From Anastrepha obliqua (lineage: Eukaryota > Arthropoda > Insecta > Diptera > Tephritidae): a stretch of 64,000 nucleotides of DNA. Below the pieces are notes generated by a model that worked only from the letters and a program-made list of their open reading frames with translations, was not told the DNA's origin and did no database searches. Made by a program: the position numbers and the translations under genes. Of the stretch, positions 30,587 to 42,981 are shown piece by piece (positions within the stretch are counted from its first letter, which is position 1; each line of letters opens with the position of its first letter). The DNA is taken from contig NC_072897.1 of the NCBI RefSeq assembly GCF_027943255.1, positions 25,606,044 to 25,670,043 on the forward strand, in the 5' to 3' direction.

Positions 30587-32912
30587 ATATCTTAAACGTT
30601 TTAAGAAGATAAACCCAAAAGTACTAAAGTCTTGGTGCAGACAAATTCTAAAGGGGCTGCATTTTCTTCATACCCGCCCGTTGCCCATTATTCATCGTGA
30701 TCTAAAATGTGATAATATATTTATAACTGGCACAACTGGGAGTGTAAAAATAGGAGACTTGGGACTAGCAACTTTGAAAAATCGGTCTCATGCGAAATCA
30801 GTGATTGGAACCCCTGAATTCATGGCCCCTGAAATGTACGAAGAACACTATGACGAGTCAGTAGATGTCTACGCTTTCGGTATGTGCATGTTGGAAATGG
30901 CTGTGTCGGAGTATCCATACAGCGAGTGTAAGGGTCCTGCGCAGATTTATAAGAAAGTAATTTCGGGTATAAAACCTGCAGCACTGGCAAAAGTGGAAGA
31001 TCCTAAAGTCCGTGAGATAATTGAGAAATGCATTGAGCTCAAAAAGGAGTGCAGGCCAAGTTGTAAGGACCTTCTTGACTCCGAGTTTTTTGAAGAAGAC
31101 ATCGGTATACGGGTTGAGCCAACCGCCACTGAGACGTTCTTAAGTAATCCTGAAAATAACATTATAGAGTTTCGACTTCGATTTCTCGATCCTAAAAAAC
31201 GATCGTCCAAACATAAAGAAGACGAAGCTATTCAATTCGAATATGATATAAAAAAAGACGATTGTGACCAATTATGTCAGGACATGACCAAAGAAAATAT
31301 TATTACTGAGGAAGACTCGCGAGCTGTTGTCCGAATGTTAAAATTACAAGTTTTTTCGTTGATGAAGGAAAGAATGCAAAGACAAAGTCAGTTACAGTTG
31401 CAAAATGAGAAATCGAGGTTGGAAAAATTAGCACTGCAAAATCAAAGAGAAATGTTGCCGCCTAATGTTGAAGAAGAGGAAGACGAAGATGAAGAAGGAG
31501 AATCGGAAGAAGAAGATGAAAATTGTAAGTGGAATCAACAGCTCAAGTCTAAAACTGACGCATTGACTGAGGGAGATTCAATTGTTTCTGGGGAAGGCAT
31601 CAGGAAAACTGATCACGAAAACTCTATTGACAACTCTACTACTGCTGATGCGTCCTCACTTGCGTTCCAGCAACAGCAAACCACGTCGGGGCAGAGCTAT
31701 TACCAACAACAGAATTCACAAATTTTGCCAACTCAAGCATTGGGTTCCTCCGGAACTAGACAAACCGCGGTTCATATCATTCAGCAACCTCAAATGCAAT
31801 CTTTTAAAAATTCGCAGACGACACCTGTACAAGATATCGCAACTTTGCAAGTTGTATCACCAACCGCACAAGCTAATTTTCCCTTAAATAACTCAGGACA
31901 AAACCTTATTAATCAAAAAGTACCTATTTCTATACCACTCCCAGTTACACCATCAGTATCGGTTTCGAATTCTGGGTCGGTTCCTGCCCCACAATCACAA
32001 AATATTCAGCAGCTGGTACAGAAACAGCATATAACGCAACAATTAATAAAACAGCAGCAGTTGGTGCAACAGAAACAGCAAACAAGCCAACAACAGCAAG
32101 TGGTTCAACCCATTGCACAATACCAACAATCGTGTCAAAAAGTTAACCATCAGACTATAATGCAGCAACAGACAGCTCAAATCGAGCAGCACATAAACCA
32201 GCAACAACAAAGGTCCCAGCAGTTGCCCCAGCAAAATTTGCTTATACAGCAACAAGTTGCACTTCAACACCAGGCAAGTCATCAATCACAAGCTATGCAA
32301 CAGCAGAGGCTTAATCAGCAGCAAATTAATAATACTCAACAGTTATCTCTGCCTCAGGGTACTTATCAGCAGCAAGCAACTAATCAGCAGCAAGTAATTC
32401 AGCAACAGAAAATACCGCCGCAGAGGATGGTGCATCAAACTCCAAACCAATTGGTGCAGCAACAAATTTCTCAACCGTTTGTTACTCAAACGACAGTCCC
32501 TCAACAACAGCAACTACAAATGCACACTCAGCAACTATCTCAATTTCAACAAGTACAATCTCCTACAGCGCAGCAAAAGCCAATGTCTTCCTCGACTGCT
32601 CAGACTTCCCCGACCTTTGCTCCAATGCAGCATGTTGCTAATGATGTTTTTAATCTTGCTACGGGTAGTCCCCAATATACTGACCCTCCTGCAAACAATA
32701 ATACTCAATTACTTACTGAAGAAAAGCAAGGAATTCGGTTTCAAAAGACTAGACGATCGAACCGAATTGGTAATGAGCGTGCTCCAAAATTAAGCGTTAC
32801 TGGAATAGATCATGGTACTGTAATTAACTGTCATATGGAGAATAAACCGAAAACAATAACTTTCAAATTCGATATACGTGACGTGAATCCCACCGAAGTT
32901 GCTAACAAACTG
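30587..32912 (+). CDS. Wnk: WNK kinase, exon c: kinase C-lobe, CCT domain, Q-rich tail
   Basis: The exon continues the kinase: [28 protein letters not shown] (catalytic loop), GDLGLATL (DLG instead of DFG, as in WNKs), [20 protein letters not shown] (activation segment and APE) and [18 protein letters not shown]. Then [14 protein letters not shown]...[19 protein letters not shown] is the first CCT/PF2-like domain that binds RFxV motifs; an acidic run ([17 protein letters not shown]) and a long Gln-rich region (about 31650-32590) follow. Near the end [20 protein letters not shown] starts a second CCT-like domain. The donor CTG/GTAAGAG has its GT at 32913. In vivo WNK acts upstream of the SPAK/OSR1 (Fray) kinase to set cation-chloride cotransport (family knowledge). 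Confidence 0.95.
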
Positions 32913-32987
32913 GTAAGAGTGATTCAATATATCCCGTTACTATCATTTGCCAAATTTTTAAATAAATAACTATCACCATTTTCACAG

Positions 32988-33116
32988 ATTGCTCAAGATC
33001 TTTTATCCCTAAACCAATCCGTTGTATTTGTGGAAATGATTAATGATATAATACAGCAAGTTAAATTAAATCCTAATCGGATACCAGTACCATCGTATCG
33101 TCGTAGTATTGAAAAG
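32988..33116 (+). CDS. Wnk: WNK kinase, exon d: end of second CCT-like domain
   Basis: A 75-bp intron (32913-32987, acceptor TTTTCACAG) precedes this exon of exactly 43 codons: IAQDLLSLNQSVVFVEMIND, IIQQVKLNPNRIPVPSYRRS and IEK. It completes the [17 protein letters not shown] helix pair of the previous exon. It ends at GAAAAG/GTATGTG with the frame still open, so more coding exons must lie downstream. WNK proteins of flies are much longer than the roughly 1,400 residues visible here. Confidence 0.92.
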
Positions 33117-35250
33117 GTATGTGTGCATTTCACTTTGTGTAATAAGTGTAAGCATTAACTGTGTAGTCATAGAAGAAAATTTCATTTGTTTTACACAATT
33201 ATAATATATGAGGGACCGGAGTGAAGGGGTACCATCAATGTTTGGGTTTCCTTAGCGGCTCTTAACATATCATTAATTGCAGTAGCAACATTGAACTACA
33301 CACAGTGCGTCCTTATGAAACGCTTAAATATTCTTATATCTAGTGTTTAAAATAGTTTCAATACTAATAATTGACATCACGCAGTTATAATATGATCACA
33401 TTGCGCCATTAACTCGTAATTATGGGCCATTTTGGAGTTTAACGGTAAACTCTACTCATAAACAGGGAATTTACATTAAAAATAATGTTCCTTTAAACTA
33501 CCAAAAACACCACTTTAATTTTGTTTTTGTCGATTTTACTAAAAAGAGTTTGGCCTTACTGTTGAAAAATTTGGCTGCATCGTTAACTGTTTTGATAGTA
33601 CATTCTCATATACGAGTATGTATACATGTATGTACATGTAAGCATTTATATATTCATATAAGAAAATAAGGAAAATGGAAAGCAAACACACCAACGGCAA
33701 ATTAAACTTTGAGTTCTTGCTCACTCCTGTGTGAACGCTAGACAGGTGTTAATAAGCACAAAACCTTGAACTCGAGTTTGTGGTGTGGTGTGAACGTCAT
33801 ATCAGTTTAAGAATATGCGTATGTTTGTTTATATAATGGACTAATTATTTAGATTTCATAATTTGCTTTATATTTGGCGATAGCTTTTATTTGATCAAAC
33901 CGCTTTAAAATTTGTATTACTATCTACATGATTATTTTCATGCTCGTTGCCGCAAAATTTCTTTCACCTTAAAAACATAGCTTGGCTTTTCATTAAGTCA
34001 TCATGCAGACAATATTCGGATTAGTCTTGGTAATAAGAAAAATAGAGATTAATTATATCAAAACAGTTTGTAGTTTCTGCACAGAGTAGTTAGGGTGTTT
34101 TACTATATTATTCAAATTAGTATCATCAATCCATGTATATAAAATTCAAGCTTCTCTTTGTGATTTTAAAATAACAAGCGATTTTAATTTTTTTTTTGTA
34201 TGACAGGCTGTCTGCCCGAGCTCATCTCTTATCAGATTGTATTATAAGTTTTTATTGATCGCATTAAAAGCATCTTATGATGATTTTCCAGAAATGGCGG
34301 CGCATATGCTGACACTTGATATGGGTGCGAGCTTAATTTTTCTCTACCTCTATCATGTAATGTAATTAAACTCAGTATAATATGCCCAGCATTATCGGAA
34401 CGACCCTTATCTAGATTTTGGTTTTTATATCATGTGCAAAAAAAATTAGTACAAATTGTTCGAATAGCACATTTTTATTTAAATTCCAAAGTAATCTAAA
34501 AATCGCATTATGCCGTGTAAAACAAAATGCGATTTGTGTAATTTTTCAATGCTTACTTGCAAGCGGGATGTTTAAAAATGCAATGGAATTACATAACAGT
34601 GACGATGAGTAGAACGCTTGTTCTTTATAGAGAATATCAAAGATAGCTGAATGTGTTTTTTGTATGACTACCATTCTGCTAAATCCGTCAAAATGAAAAT
34701 GGATCAGAATTTGAAATATCGGCAAGCGAAAACCATAACAATAAAAATTAAAATTTGGGTTCTACGTTCGTACTTTCATTTCAAAAACAGCCATTGTTAA
34801 AAGCATATATTAATCAAATTACATATTCCCAGATATATGCAGCTTGTTTGCGTCGACACATTCTTGCTGCTTGCTCAACATTTAATAACTTCTATTGTAA
34901 AGTCATACACGAAATTAAAACAAAACAAAAAAAAAAAAGTTTAAGTAAAACTAAAAGAGGAAATTTCTTCGTTTGCGTATATATATGTAGATATAAATGT
35001 ACGGATGATGATATGGCATAGAATAGGATACACCGCCATATTGCAAATTATGGGCTTATATAAATAAATAAATCCTTAAAAAAAAAATCAAGCTTAGTCA
35101 TTCTTACATGCATTTTTTAACATAAGAAGTTGCAGGGCCCAGGAACTATAAAAACATAATTTTACCATACCTACAACCTACCCTACATAATTTGTCGTTT
35201 ATTTTTTCAATTAGCACATAAATAACAAAAAATTAATTTAACAAAGCAAA
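33117..35250 (+). other. Wnk intron, start; no gene seen
   Basis: A/T-rich DNA after the donor at 33117. No further Wnk exon, no RNA gene and no identifiable transposon. Short stretches with TATA or ATG-like microsatellite (about 33600-33660 and 34975-35000). Confidence 0.5.
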
Positions 35251-35296
35251 AATGAATGATAGCATAGCCGTGGATAGCAGCTATGGTAGTAGTAGC
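35251..35296 (+). CDS. Possible start of a coding exon broken by the inverted composite
   Basis: After AACAAAGCAAAA an ATG opens MNDSIAVDSSYGSSS, where the frame meets the transposon end at 35297. On the other side of the insertion (from 47699) the same frame would read RSSEGDQGR before a stop. It has a fair translation-start context but is very short; it may be chance, a host exon, or the start of another repeat. Confidence 0.2.
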
Positions 35297-35595
35297 AGAG
35301 AATGTTAATGCAATGAGAAGGAGCAAATGTTAAAAGAGCTTTTTTCGAGTTCTAATTTATAGATTCATAATAAGGTCATTTCAAATTCAACTTTCCTGAA
35401 GAGGTCGGAATTGCAGATATTTACCACGCGAGTGACGCGAGTGGAGGGTTTCTATATTTACTTACCACGCTAGGCCAAGAATTCAGATATTTTCTGCGTT
35501 TACCATACTACTGAGGACGTTCATAAGATTTTTCGGCACACTACTAAGGAAATCGAAGCGAATAAATTTGCGATTAAGAAGGCCGCGCGGTAGTT

Positions 35596-35692
35596 AGTTT
35601 GTGGTGCAGAAGCTAAAGTCGGCGGAATTATGCGTTTTGTGTTTTTGCACGTATTTAATTCAGGTTCAAGTCCTGAAGTCATATTTTTTTTC
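35596..35692 (+). repeat. tRNA-T-arm-like module 1 followed by T-run
   Basis: CAGGTTCAAGTCCTG (35661-35675) folds as a perfect T-arm-like hairpin with a 7-nt TTCAAGT loop and is followed by a T-run at about 35683. The upstream sequence is not a recognisable tRNA. Confidence 0.45.
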
Positions 35693-36099
35693 TTGCACAT
35701 TTTTTTTTTTTACAATTCAAACCAGGAAAGTTTGGTAAAATTTTTGAGTTTATTTTAATTAAAATTTCTTTAAAATACTGTTTTTTTTTGTATTTTATAA
35801 ATGGAAATTTCTTTTCGGTATAAAATAGTTCATACTGGATATGACCTGACTTTTATATAAATCAATCAAAACAGAAAATATGTACATACATATATCTATA
35901 ATCTATTTCATCAAATCCAAATTATATTGATGAGAAAATATCATTCTAATATCCGTCCAGAAAGCCAAACGCGCATACACACATGCATATTCATATAATT
36001 ACGCATACAAACTTTCAACTAACGCAGAATATGTGCATATAAAACTGCGAATCGAATAAATGAGTGATTTAGAAAAGATCATTAATAATTGTAGATTAG

Positions 36100-36180
36100 C
36101 GCAATCGTGAAAGACGTGTCGTGTATGCAGTACATCGTCTCATATTTGACTCAGGTTCAAGTCCTGTGCGCAGTTTTTTG
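36100..36180 (+). repeat. tRNA-like module 2 followed by T-run
   Basis: About 75 nt from AGCGCAATCGTG to CCTGTGCGCA. T-arm CAGGTTCAAGTCCTG at 36152-36166, outer ends AGCGCA/TGCGCA can pair in part, and a weak anticodon-like arm has loop ATGCAGT. Immediately followed by six T (36174-36179). The D-arm is poor and there is no tRNA-like A-box, so I do not call it a tRNA gene. Confidence 0.4.
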
Positions 36181-38424
36181 TTCGATATTTTTATTTCATT
36201 TTTTATATTTGGTTTAATTGAAATTGATTTAAAATAGTGTATTCAGGTTTTTCTAATACCTGTTTTTTATAAATTTATTTTCTATATAACATTATTAATA
36301 CTTCATTTGAATTAATTTATATGTAAAACAGCCATAAAGTCAATCATATGAATATGCATTCCTATATTTAATCTCTTCAGTCAAATCTGAACTACTTACA
36401 CACACATATTGATGAGAAATTATTCTAATATCCATCCAGGAAGCCTAACGCGCATACTCACATATGTGTATAAATATATGTACAAACTACCACCATTCTA
36501 ACCAACCCAGAACACAAGCTTCTGCGCACACTTGACACAGGGCATGGAAAGAACAACAACCATTCGCTGTGGCCGCCTACTCCTTACCCTTCAGGAAAAT
36601 ACGGTATATCTACAATACATATGCGGTTGTTCACACACGATTCGCTAAAAAGGAATCCGCGCGCATTCAAAGGCACAGCATTGTGCCCAAAATTATGAAT
36701 TATGAAGCGAAAACAAAACTGCCCCATAATATACTTAGATACCTTTTTAGACCTTTTTTATGAAGTGTAATTTATTATTTGGTATATGAATACTTATATT
36801 AATGTCGAGTGTTAAATGTTACAGCTTTGAAATAAAAAGTACATATTGATTGAAAAATTTTGGTTACAAATTTTGAGACATCGGTCTCTTTTGTTATGAA
36901 CAATACTGCACATCAACACAACTCGCAGAAGCTTCAGTGATTTCTTCAATATTAAATGTTTGGCACTTTGTGCTTCATGGGAAGGCTGAATGTCTGCACA
37001 GTAGCCTACAAAAAAACCGCACTCTTATTTTACAGTAAGTTTATTTCTTTGCTGCTAATATGCATATGCTTTTGTGCACTTTTTATCAATCGGAGAACCA
37101 CATACGTAAAGGAATATGTTAACTTTATATTTATATACCACGCGAGAACTAAAAATAATGGTTTAGAAATTTTCCCTAGTATCGAAATGTCCTGGCCAGA
37201 ACTTTTTCATATACTACTTGTCGTTTTTTTGTGCCTATTACTGTAGCTTTTGCGAACACTTGACTCACAGCAGCTGCGGCTGTCGAGCAGTTGGAACACA
37301 TATTTACATACATAGAAGCGTTCATACATATATACGGAGCCGCGGCCACTCGACATCACAAAAATTCAAGACTTACAAAATATTGGCAAATAATTTCAAT
37401 TCGACTCGAAATATTCCAATATTGACTATTTTCGGATGGTCGCGAAAATTGGCATATGGGCGGCTCGTTTTATGAATGAAATTGAAATATGAGCTCTAAC
37501 TTATGAATGAACTTTTTGTTTTGTTCTAAATTGTTCAGCGCCGTCGCTGATAGAATCATGGCCGCTGCGACTGCGTCTACGAATGTATTTTGTTTTTGTA
37601 GTCGCTAGGCCTAGATTTTAGCTTTGGGCGACATGCGCATGTGAGGTATGTGTTTTTGTTGTGTTCTAGAACATTTTAGAATGTGCGGTGGCAAAGCGGC
37701 CATGGCGTTGCGCTTGCTGTTGCTTTTGCGTCTATCAAAGTACATATCGTGTTTTTGTAAGTACAATATTAGAAATATCGACTGGTGAAAGACAAAAGTA
37801 CACGGAAGCAAGAAGGGAGCGCTGTGCTCGCGCATATACATATGCATGAATGTATGAACGTGCATGGATGTAGTAACATATGAATACAATTATTTTGTAG
37901 GAAGTTTAGAAGGCAAGTAGGTATATATGTATGTATGTATATATGCTAGGACATAATACATACATAGAGCAGAATTGTTTTTGCACTTGTTAGGAAGAAA
38001 CTCGCTAGTGCGTATGTGTATTTGTCTTGTAAGAATGTGATGTGCTGTGACTTGTGTACATACATAAGTCAAGGTTATTTGGGCATACATGCATATGTAC
38101 ATATGTATGAAAGGAAGATGATGTTCTTGCGCTTGTGCATTATTGTTTTTCATATACAAATGTACATACCTACATATGTATGCAAATGCTGTCGAATACA
38201 TAAACTATAAATTGACATACAATATAAAATAAGTGTTGATTTATCTTAAACCGTTTTTTTTTTCTTAATGCAAATACCTCCTATTGACATGTACATACAT
38301 ATTATGTACTTATGTATATTTCATATACCATCATTTATTTACATATAAAGTATACGTTCATTTATGTACATATGTGTGTAATGAAAAACTTCATGAACTA
38401 CTTTCAGAACTTTATTAAAATTAA

Positions 38425-39110
38425 TTCACGTCGCGCGAATGCACAAAACCTTGGTTCACAACGCAGGCGCAGAAATAAACGCACTGCGTATTTATCCTCC
38501 CCATGTGACTCGGCATCAATTCCCGGCGCCAATTTTTTTTTTTTTTTTTAAATGTGTTTTTTTTTAATGTAATCGTAAAAAATTTTTAATAAATTTTATG
38601 TATCCGCTTATCATTTCAAAAGTAACAAAATGGTAAAAAAATAAGCAGTCGAAGAAATAAATGCACCGCCTATTTTTCCTCGCCACATGTTAGACTCGAT
38701 TTCAATTCCCAGTGCAAACCTTTTTTTATTAATTTTTTTTTTTTAATTCGTTTTTTTTATGTAATTAATAAAAATTATGTAATAAATTTTACGTATTCGC
38801 TTATTATTTCAAAAAATACGAAAATAGTAAAAATTTAATTAGTTTAATGTATTTATCCTCCCCACGTGACTCGCCATCAATTCTCGGTGCAAATTTTTTT
38901 TTTTTCGTTTTTAAATTTTTTTTTTAATGTAATCGTAAAAAAATTTTTAATAAATTTTATGTATCCGCTTATCATTTCAAAAGTAACGAAATGGTCAAAA
39001 AATAAGCAGTCGAAGAAATAAACGCACCGCCTATTTTTCCTCGCCACATGTTAGACTCGAGTTCAATTCCCGGTGCAAACTTTTTTTTATAAATTTTATT
39101 TTTTAAAATG
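38425..39110 (+). repeat. Alternating A/B tandem array in the left arm (four modules)
   Basis: Two kinds of module alternate, each ending in a T-tract: A type (ATCCTCCCCA.GTGACTCG.CATCAATTC, at about 38480 and 38860) and B type (GCACCGCCTATTTTTCCTCG then CCACATGTTAGACTCGA, at about 38665 and 39025). The B-to-B distance is about 360 bp. B modules contain GTTCAATTCCCGGTGC, B-box-like, and GCACC...GGTGC ends that can pair. Confidence 0.8.
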
Positions 39111-39411
39111 GTTTTTTTTTTTTAATGTAATTGAAAAAAAAAATTATGTAATAAATTTTACGTATTCGCTTATTATTTCAAAAATACGAAAATAGTACAA
39201 ATTTAATTGGTTTAATGTCGAGGTGAGAAATGTGTTGTGTGTTGAGGTGAAAGATGTGTGGTGTTTCTAATTTTTGTGTGGGCAAAAGTCAGTGAGGTGT
39301 CTATAAACTCGGTGTGCTAAATGACCTTATTACAAATCTTTCAGATCTCAATTGTACTAAAAAAAGCTTACAGTAACATTTGCACCTTCTCATTGCATTA
39401 ACATTCTCTGC

Positions 39412-39880
39412 TTATAATATACCTCGTGAAGCACAATCTGCAGGATTCTGTTCAGAACGATCGTGGTTCCAACATTCGAGAGGCAGAACTTCTAGAATAT
39501 CAGCGACGCGGTTGGCTATAAATGTCACCCATCTGCTGGGGTGAGCTTGTAACCATGCCAATGTTATAGTAGAGTCAGTCCAAGCGAAAAGCGGATAGCG
39601 GAGATCAGACCAGCAGTGTAGCATGCTTCGCACTAGTTTAGCAGCAAGATGAGCGGCGCATAGTTCAAGACGTGGCAACGTTGTCGGCTTAAGCGGAGCT
39701 TCCTTGGTTTTCGACGAGATTAATGACACAGTAGTGCTACCGTCGCTTTGTGTTGTTCGTGCATACAAAACGGCAGCGTAAGGGCGCTCGGATGCGTCTG
39801 CGAATACGTGCAATTGCGTAAATGACCCTGCTAGTTCAGTACCAAGCCAACTGTTCACCTTCAATTGTGCCAATTGCTTG
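39412..39880 (-). pseudogene. BEL/Pao RNase H fragment
   Basis: Minus frame 39873-39412: LHVFADASERPYAAVLYART (catalytic Asp in FADAS), KTKEAPLKPTTLPRLELCAA (Glu in LELCAA), PLFAWTDSTITLAWLQ (Asp in TDST) and CWNHDRSEQNPADCASRGIL. NPADCASRG is the diagnostic end of the BEL/Pao RNase H. It stops at the transposon boundary before any integrase. Confidence 0.92.
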
Positions 39881-40033
39881 AGTTCTATGCTCCTTAACTG
39901 GCGGTTCCCTCAAAATTAATGGTAAACGTGAGGTGGTCTCCCTCTGTGTTCCAGATAAGACCTAAAGCGTGAACATCCTTATCATCGAAAATATAATGTG
40001 ATACGTTCGTAGATGCATTGGAAATGCTTGCAT

Positions 40034-40853
40034 TTAGTTCAGCGCAGTTCGATGCCTACTTACGAAGTTCAAACCCCCCTCCCTCAATATTTCGGAAATA
40101 TTTTGCTGCAACAATCGAAGTTCTTCTTTACTAGATGCACCAGTAAGTAGATCATCCATGTAAAAATCCTTGAGAATAATACTAACAGCCCTAGCACAAC
40201 CATTCGACGAATCTCTTGCCGCCTGTTGAAGTGATCGGACAGCTAGATGAGACGCAGCTGCCACTCCGTTCGTTACGCGTTATGCGTTACAAATCGGCGT
40301 GTTTTAAGGATACGCAGATTTGACGATACATTTTGGCGACATCTGCCGTTACAGCATAGCGGTGTGTTCTAAAGCGAAGTAAGATCGTATACAAATCTTC
40401 TTGCAATTGAGGTCCTACAAATAATGCGTCATTCAGCGAATTTCCGGAAGTCGATTTTGAGGACGCGTTAAATACAACCCTCAATTTGGTCGTGATACTA
40501 CTTCCCTTTAAAACAGGATGATGAGGCATATAATACGTTGGATTCATAGTCTCTGACGTGACTTGCATATATTTCATGTCAATGAGTTCATTCATGAATT
40601 CATTGCTGCGTAAACGAAGATCGGAGTCACAAGCGAGTCTTCTTTCAAGTCGTAACAAATTCCGAATAGCAAAGTTTCGCGACTCTCCCAGAGGTACATC
40701 GGGCTTCAGCGGCAATTCGACGATAAACCGTCCGTTAGGTTCCCTTCGATGCGTTGTTTCAAAAAGATCTTCACAGTAACGCTCCTCATACGTAAGATAC
40801 GATTTTTGCGGAGCTTCCTCTAATTCCCATAACTTGTTCAATGCTCGATCCAA
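40034..40853 (-). pseudogene. BEL/Pao reverse transcriptase, two frames
   Basis: 40853-40287: LWELEEAPQKSYLTYEERYC, NPTYYMPHHPVLKGSSITTK, LRVVFNASSKSTSGNSLNDA, LFVGPQLQEDLYTILLRFRT and AVTADVAKMYRQICVSLKHA (motif A Asp). About 45 codons of the palm are deleted; 40264-40034 resumes with HLAVRSLQQAARD and IILKDFYMDDLLTGA (motif C YMDD intact). Sequence 39881-40033 is decayed connection domain. Confidence 0.9.
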
Positions 40854-41710
40854 ATGAACATCGCAATATGTAAGCGTGGCATATCAGGCTCAGATCCATT
40901 CACGCTTCCAAACAGAGTCCACCCAAAAACCGTCAGTTGAGCCCTAGGAGCTCCAGATGAACCCTTATGAAGCTCTGTACAGATCAGTTGATCCATAACG
41001 TCCATACTAATCAATATATCGACCCGCCCAGGCTTCATAAAATGGAGATCGGCTAAAAGCAAACCTCGGATATATGGCCACGATGAAGTAGCTATAGTCT
41101 GTGTTGGTAAGTCGCTCGTAATTTTAGACAAAATTAACGTTTTGACAGTAAGGCATTGATTTGTAGAGAAAGAAGAAAGAGAAAATGATACTTCACCTCT
41201 AGCTCGTCCTCCTTGCGCTGACTTAATTCCAGTAATGTTAACTTCAGATGTTGATCGCGACAGGCCTAGACGTTGCACACACGCCTCGAACACAAAGGAA
41301 GCATGTGATCCAGAATCGAAAAGTGCACGTTCGGGCTGCCAATTACCAGAACAGTCGCGTACCTTCACTAATGCGGTAGATAACAGTACAATTTTTTCTA
41401 TGGGTGGACTGGAGCTCGAGTTCAAGCATGAAGAAACGGGTAGAACGTCGACGCTTGCTGGAAGTACAAAAGTTTTTGCGCTTACCTTTGATGTGGCGTC
41501 AGCAGCGCATAACGGATGTGTCACGTTGCCGATGTAATTGTTCACTGCGGTAACGGTCGTTGAATGCAAAGCACCATGCAATAGGGTGTGATGACGTTGT
41601 TTACACATGCGGCAAGTGGAAGCACTGTTACAACGGTATTTATAGTGACCTGAACTTAAGCAGTTGAAGCATATGCGACCTTGCTTCACGAACTGTGATT
41701 TTGTGGACAT
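40838..41710 (-). pseudogene. BEL/Pao nucleocapsid and protease
   Basis: GRICFNCLSSGHYKYRC and CRMCKQRHHTLLH are two zinc knuckles (CxxCx4Hx4C type and a variant). ERALFDSGSHASFVFEACVQ contains the aspartic protease triad as DSG. Downstream LLADLHFMKPGRVDILISMD and TVFGWTLFGSVNG are the usual Pao linker. One frame of 290 codons, open and overlapping the RT frame by 16 bp. The best preserved part of the element. Confidence 0.92.
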
Positions 41711-41752
41711 GTCCAGCTCACGAAATTTTTCACAACTGTAAATTTTATGAGG

Positions 41753-42609
41753 TCAACTATAATATGCACACACGTTATTTTGTTTTGATACCGCGTGGAA
41801 CACATTTGTCGACTTGCTTGCTGATGCAGTTTTAACCTTAATTGGTACTGATGTTGTTGACGACGAAAACATCGATAACGATCGACATCTTATCTCTAAA
41901 AATGTTATTAGTTGCTCAAAAGATGGAGGATCATCACTAACGAGCGATAACTCCCACTGCTTACGCGTTTCGAATGCCAACTTACTGACGACCTCATGTA
42001 CCAACCAATCATCCCAAAATTAAATCGGACGACCCAACGCTTGAAGCTCGCGAATATGCTGTTGGAACGCATCAATTACACCTTTGATTGCGTCAGCATT
42101 GTCATGCGTAGCCCTTTTAATATCAGCCACAATTACACGAATAACCTTATACCGCGATGTTAATAGACCCCAAGCTTCAACGTAATTTGCGTCACATATT
42201 TTAAAACTACTGATGATTTTCAACGCGTCACCTTTCAAGCAGCTTCGGAGATAGTGCAACTTTTGTCCATCCGATAAAGCAGAGTTACTATCGACTAACG
42301 AGGAAAACGGGTCGAAAAATCCAATCCATTCTGTAGAGTCACCGGAGGATGTGGGCAACTCACAGATAGGCATCTGTGTGGAGCTATCTTGCGATTAAGT
42401 ACGACAATTTCTCACGCGGCTAAAGTTAGCTGAAGCTGTAGAGTACCAAGTTTCGGCTGGGATACGCATACGAACCCACTGTGCACTCAATAACTGAAAC
42501 TAGCTCGCAATATTTTCTGCATCCATAGTGAATGCCTCATCAATACTTTTTGCCATATACCGTTTAATGGCATTGAGAGCGCAATCGCGCGTTTTAGTAG
42601 AATTCGACA
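41753..42609 (-). pseudogene. BEL/Pao gag
   Basis: Minus start at about 42609 (MSNSTKTRDCALNAIKRYMA) with a broken middle, then 42373-42020: WIGFFDPFSSLVDSNSALSD, GQKLHYLRSCLKGDALKIIS and YVEAWGLLTSRYKV, the core of the Pao-type gag (DUF1759-like). 42004-41753: VSKLAFETRKQWELSLV and PSFEQLITFLEIRCRSL continue it. Two frame breaks. Confidence 0.88.
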
Positions 42610-42639
42610 TTTTTTATGTAACAGAAAAGCAACGACGGG

Positions 42640-42980
42640 TTTTTAGTATTTTCGCGATGTTAAATGCAGGAACGGCTGAGAATCCTAAATTTGTTGCGGG
42701 TTTAAAAATATTGCAGGAAAAGTCCTGTATTCAATCCAATAAGGAAGTCTGCTGGATGCGGGGAGAATCTTAAATATGTTGCGGGCTTAAAAGTATTGCG
42801 GGAAAAGTCCTGTATCCAATTCAATAAGAAAGTCTGCTGGTTCAGTTTCGAAATTACAATTTTTCTCTACACAATTTATTACAAACTATTCCCTATATAT
42901 ACACAATTATTTCAAACAAAACCTACTTATTTTCACAGAAAATTATAACGAATAACAAGAGTTGAAAAATATTAAAGTAT
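42640..42980 (-). repeat. BEL leader region with 75-bp direct repeat
   Basis: Two copies of about 75 bp, starting at about 42683 and 42769 (86-bp period, shared GGAAAAGTCCTGTAT and AAGTCTGCTGG), lie upstream of gag on the minus strand. The primer-binding site should be near here, but I cannot point to it. No LTR is distinguished from the A/T-rich DNA up to 42980. Confidence 0.6.
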
Positions 42981-42981
42981 T

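Larger units (their letters stand above)
35297..39410 (+). repeat. Left arm of the composite (TIR element copy 1)
   Basis: The arm is itself a complete TIR element: its outer end and its inner end (reverse complement of 39300-39410) share about 100 bp, beginning AGAGAATGTTAATGCAATGA, with AATAAGGTCATTT near the inside of the TIR on both. Contents: two tRNA-like modules (35600-35690 and 36100-36180), A/T-rich DNA with TACATATG-type microsatellite, a conserved Pro/Arg-containing minus-strand frame (37611-37889) mirrored in the other arm, and an alternating A/B tandem array at 38425-39110. No protein I recognise. Confidence 0.85.

Noticed and set aside
36100..36180. Possible tRNA gene (anticodon-like GCA)
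   Set aside because: T-arm is perfect but the D-arm and A-box are poor and the acceptor pairing incomplete; reported only as a tRNA-like module.
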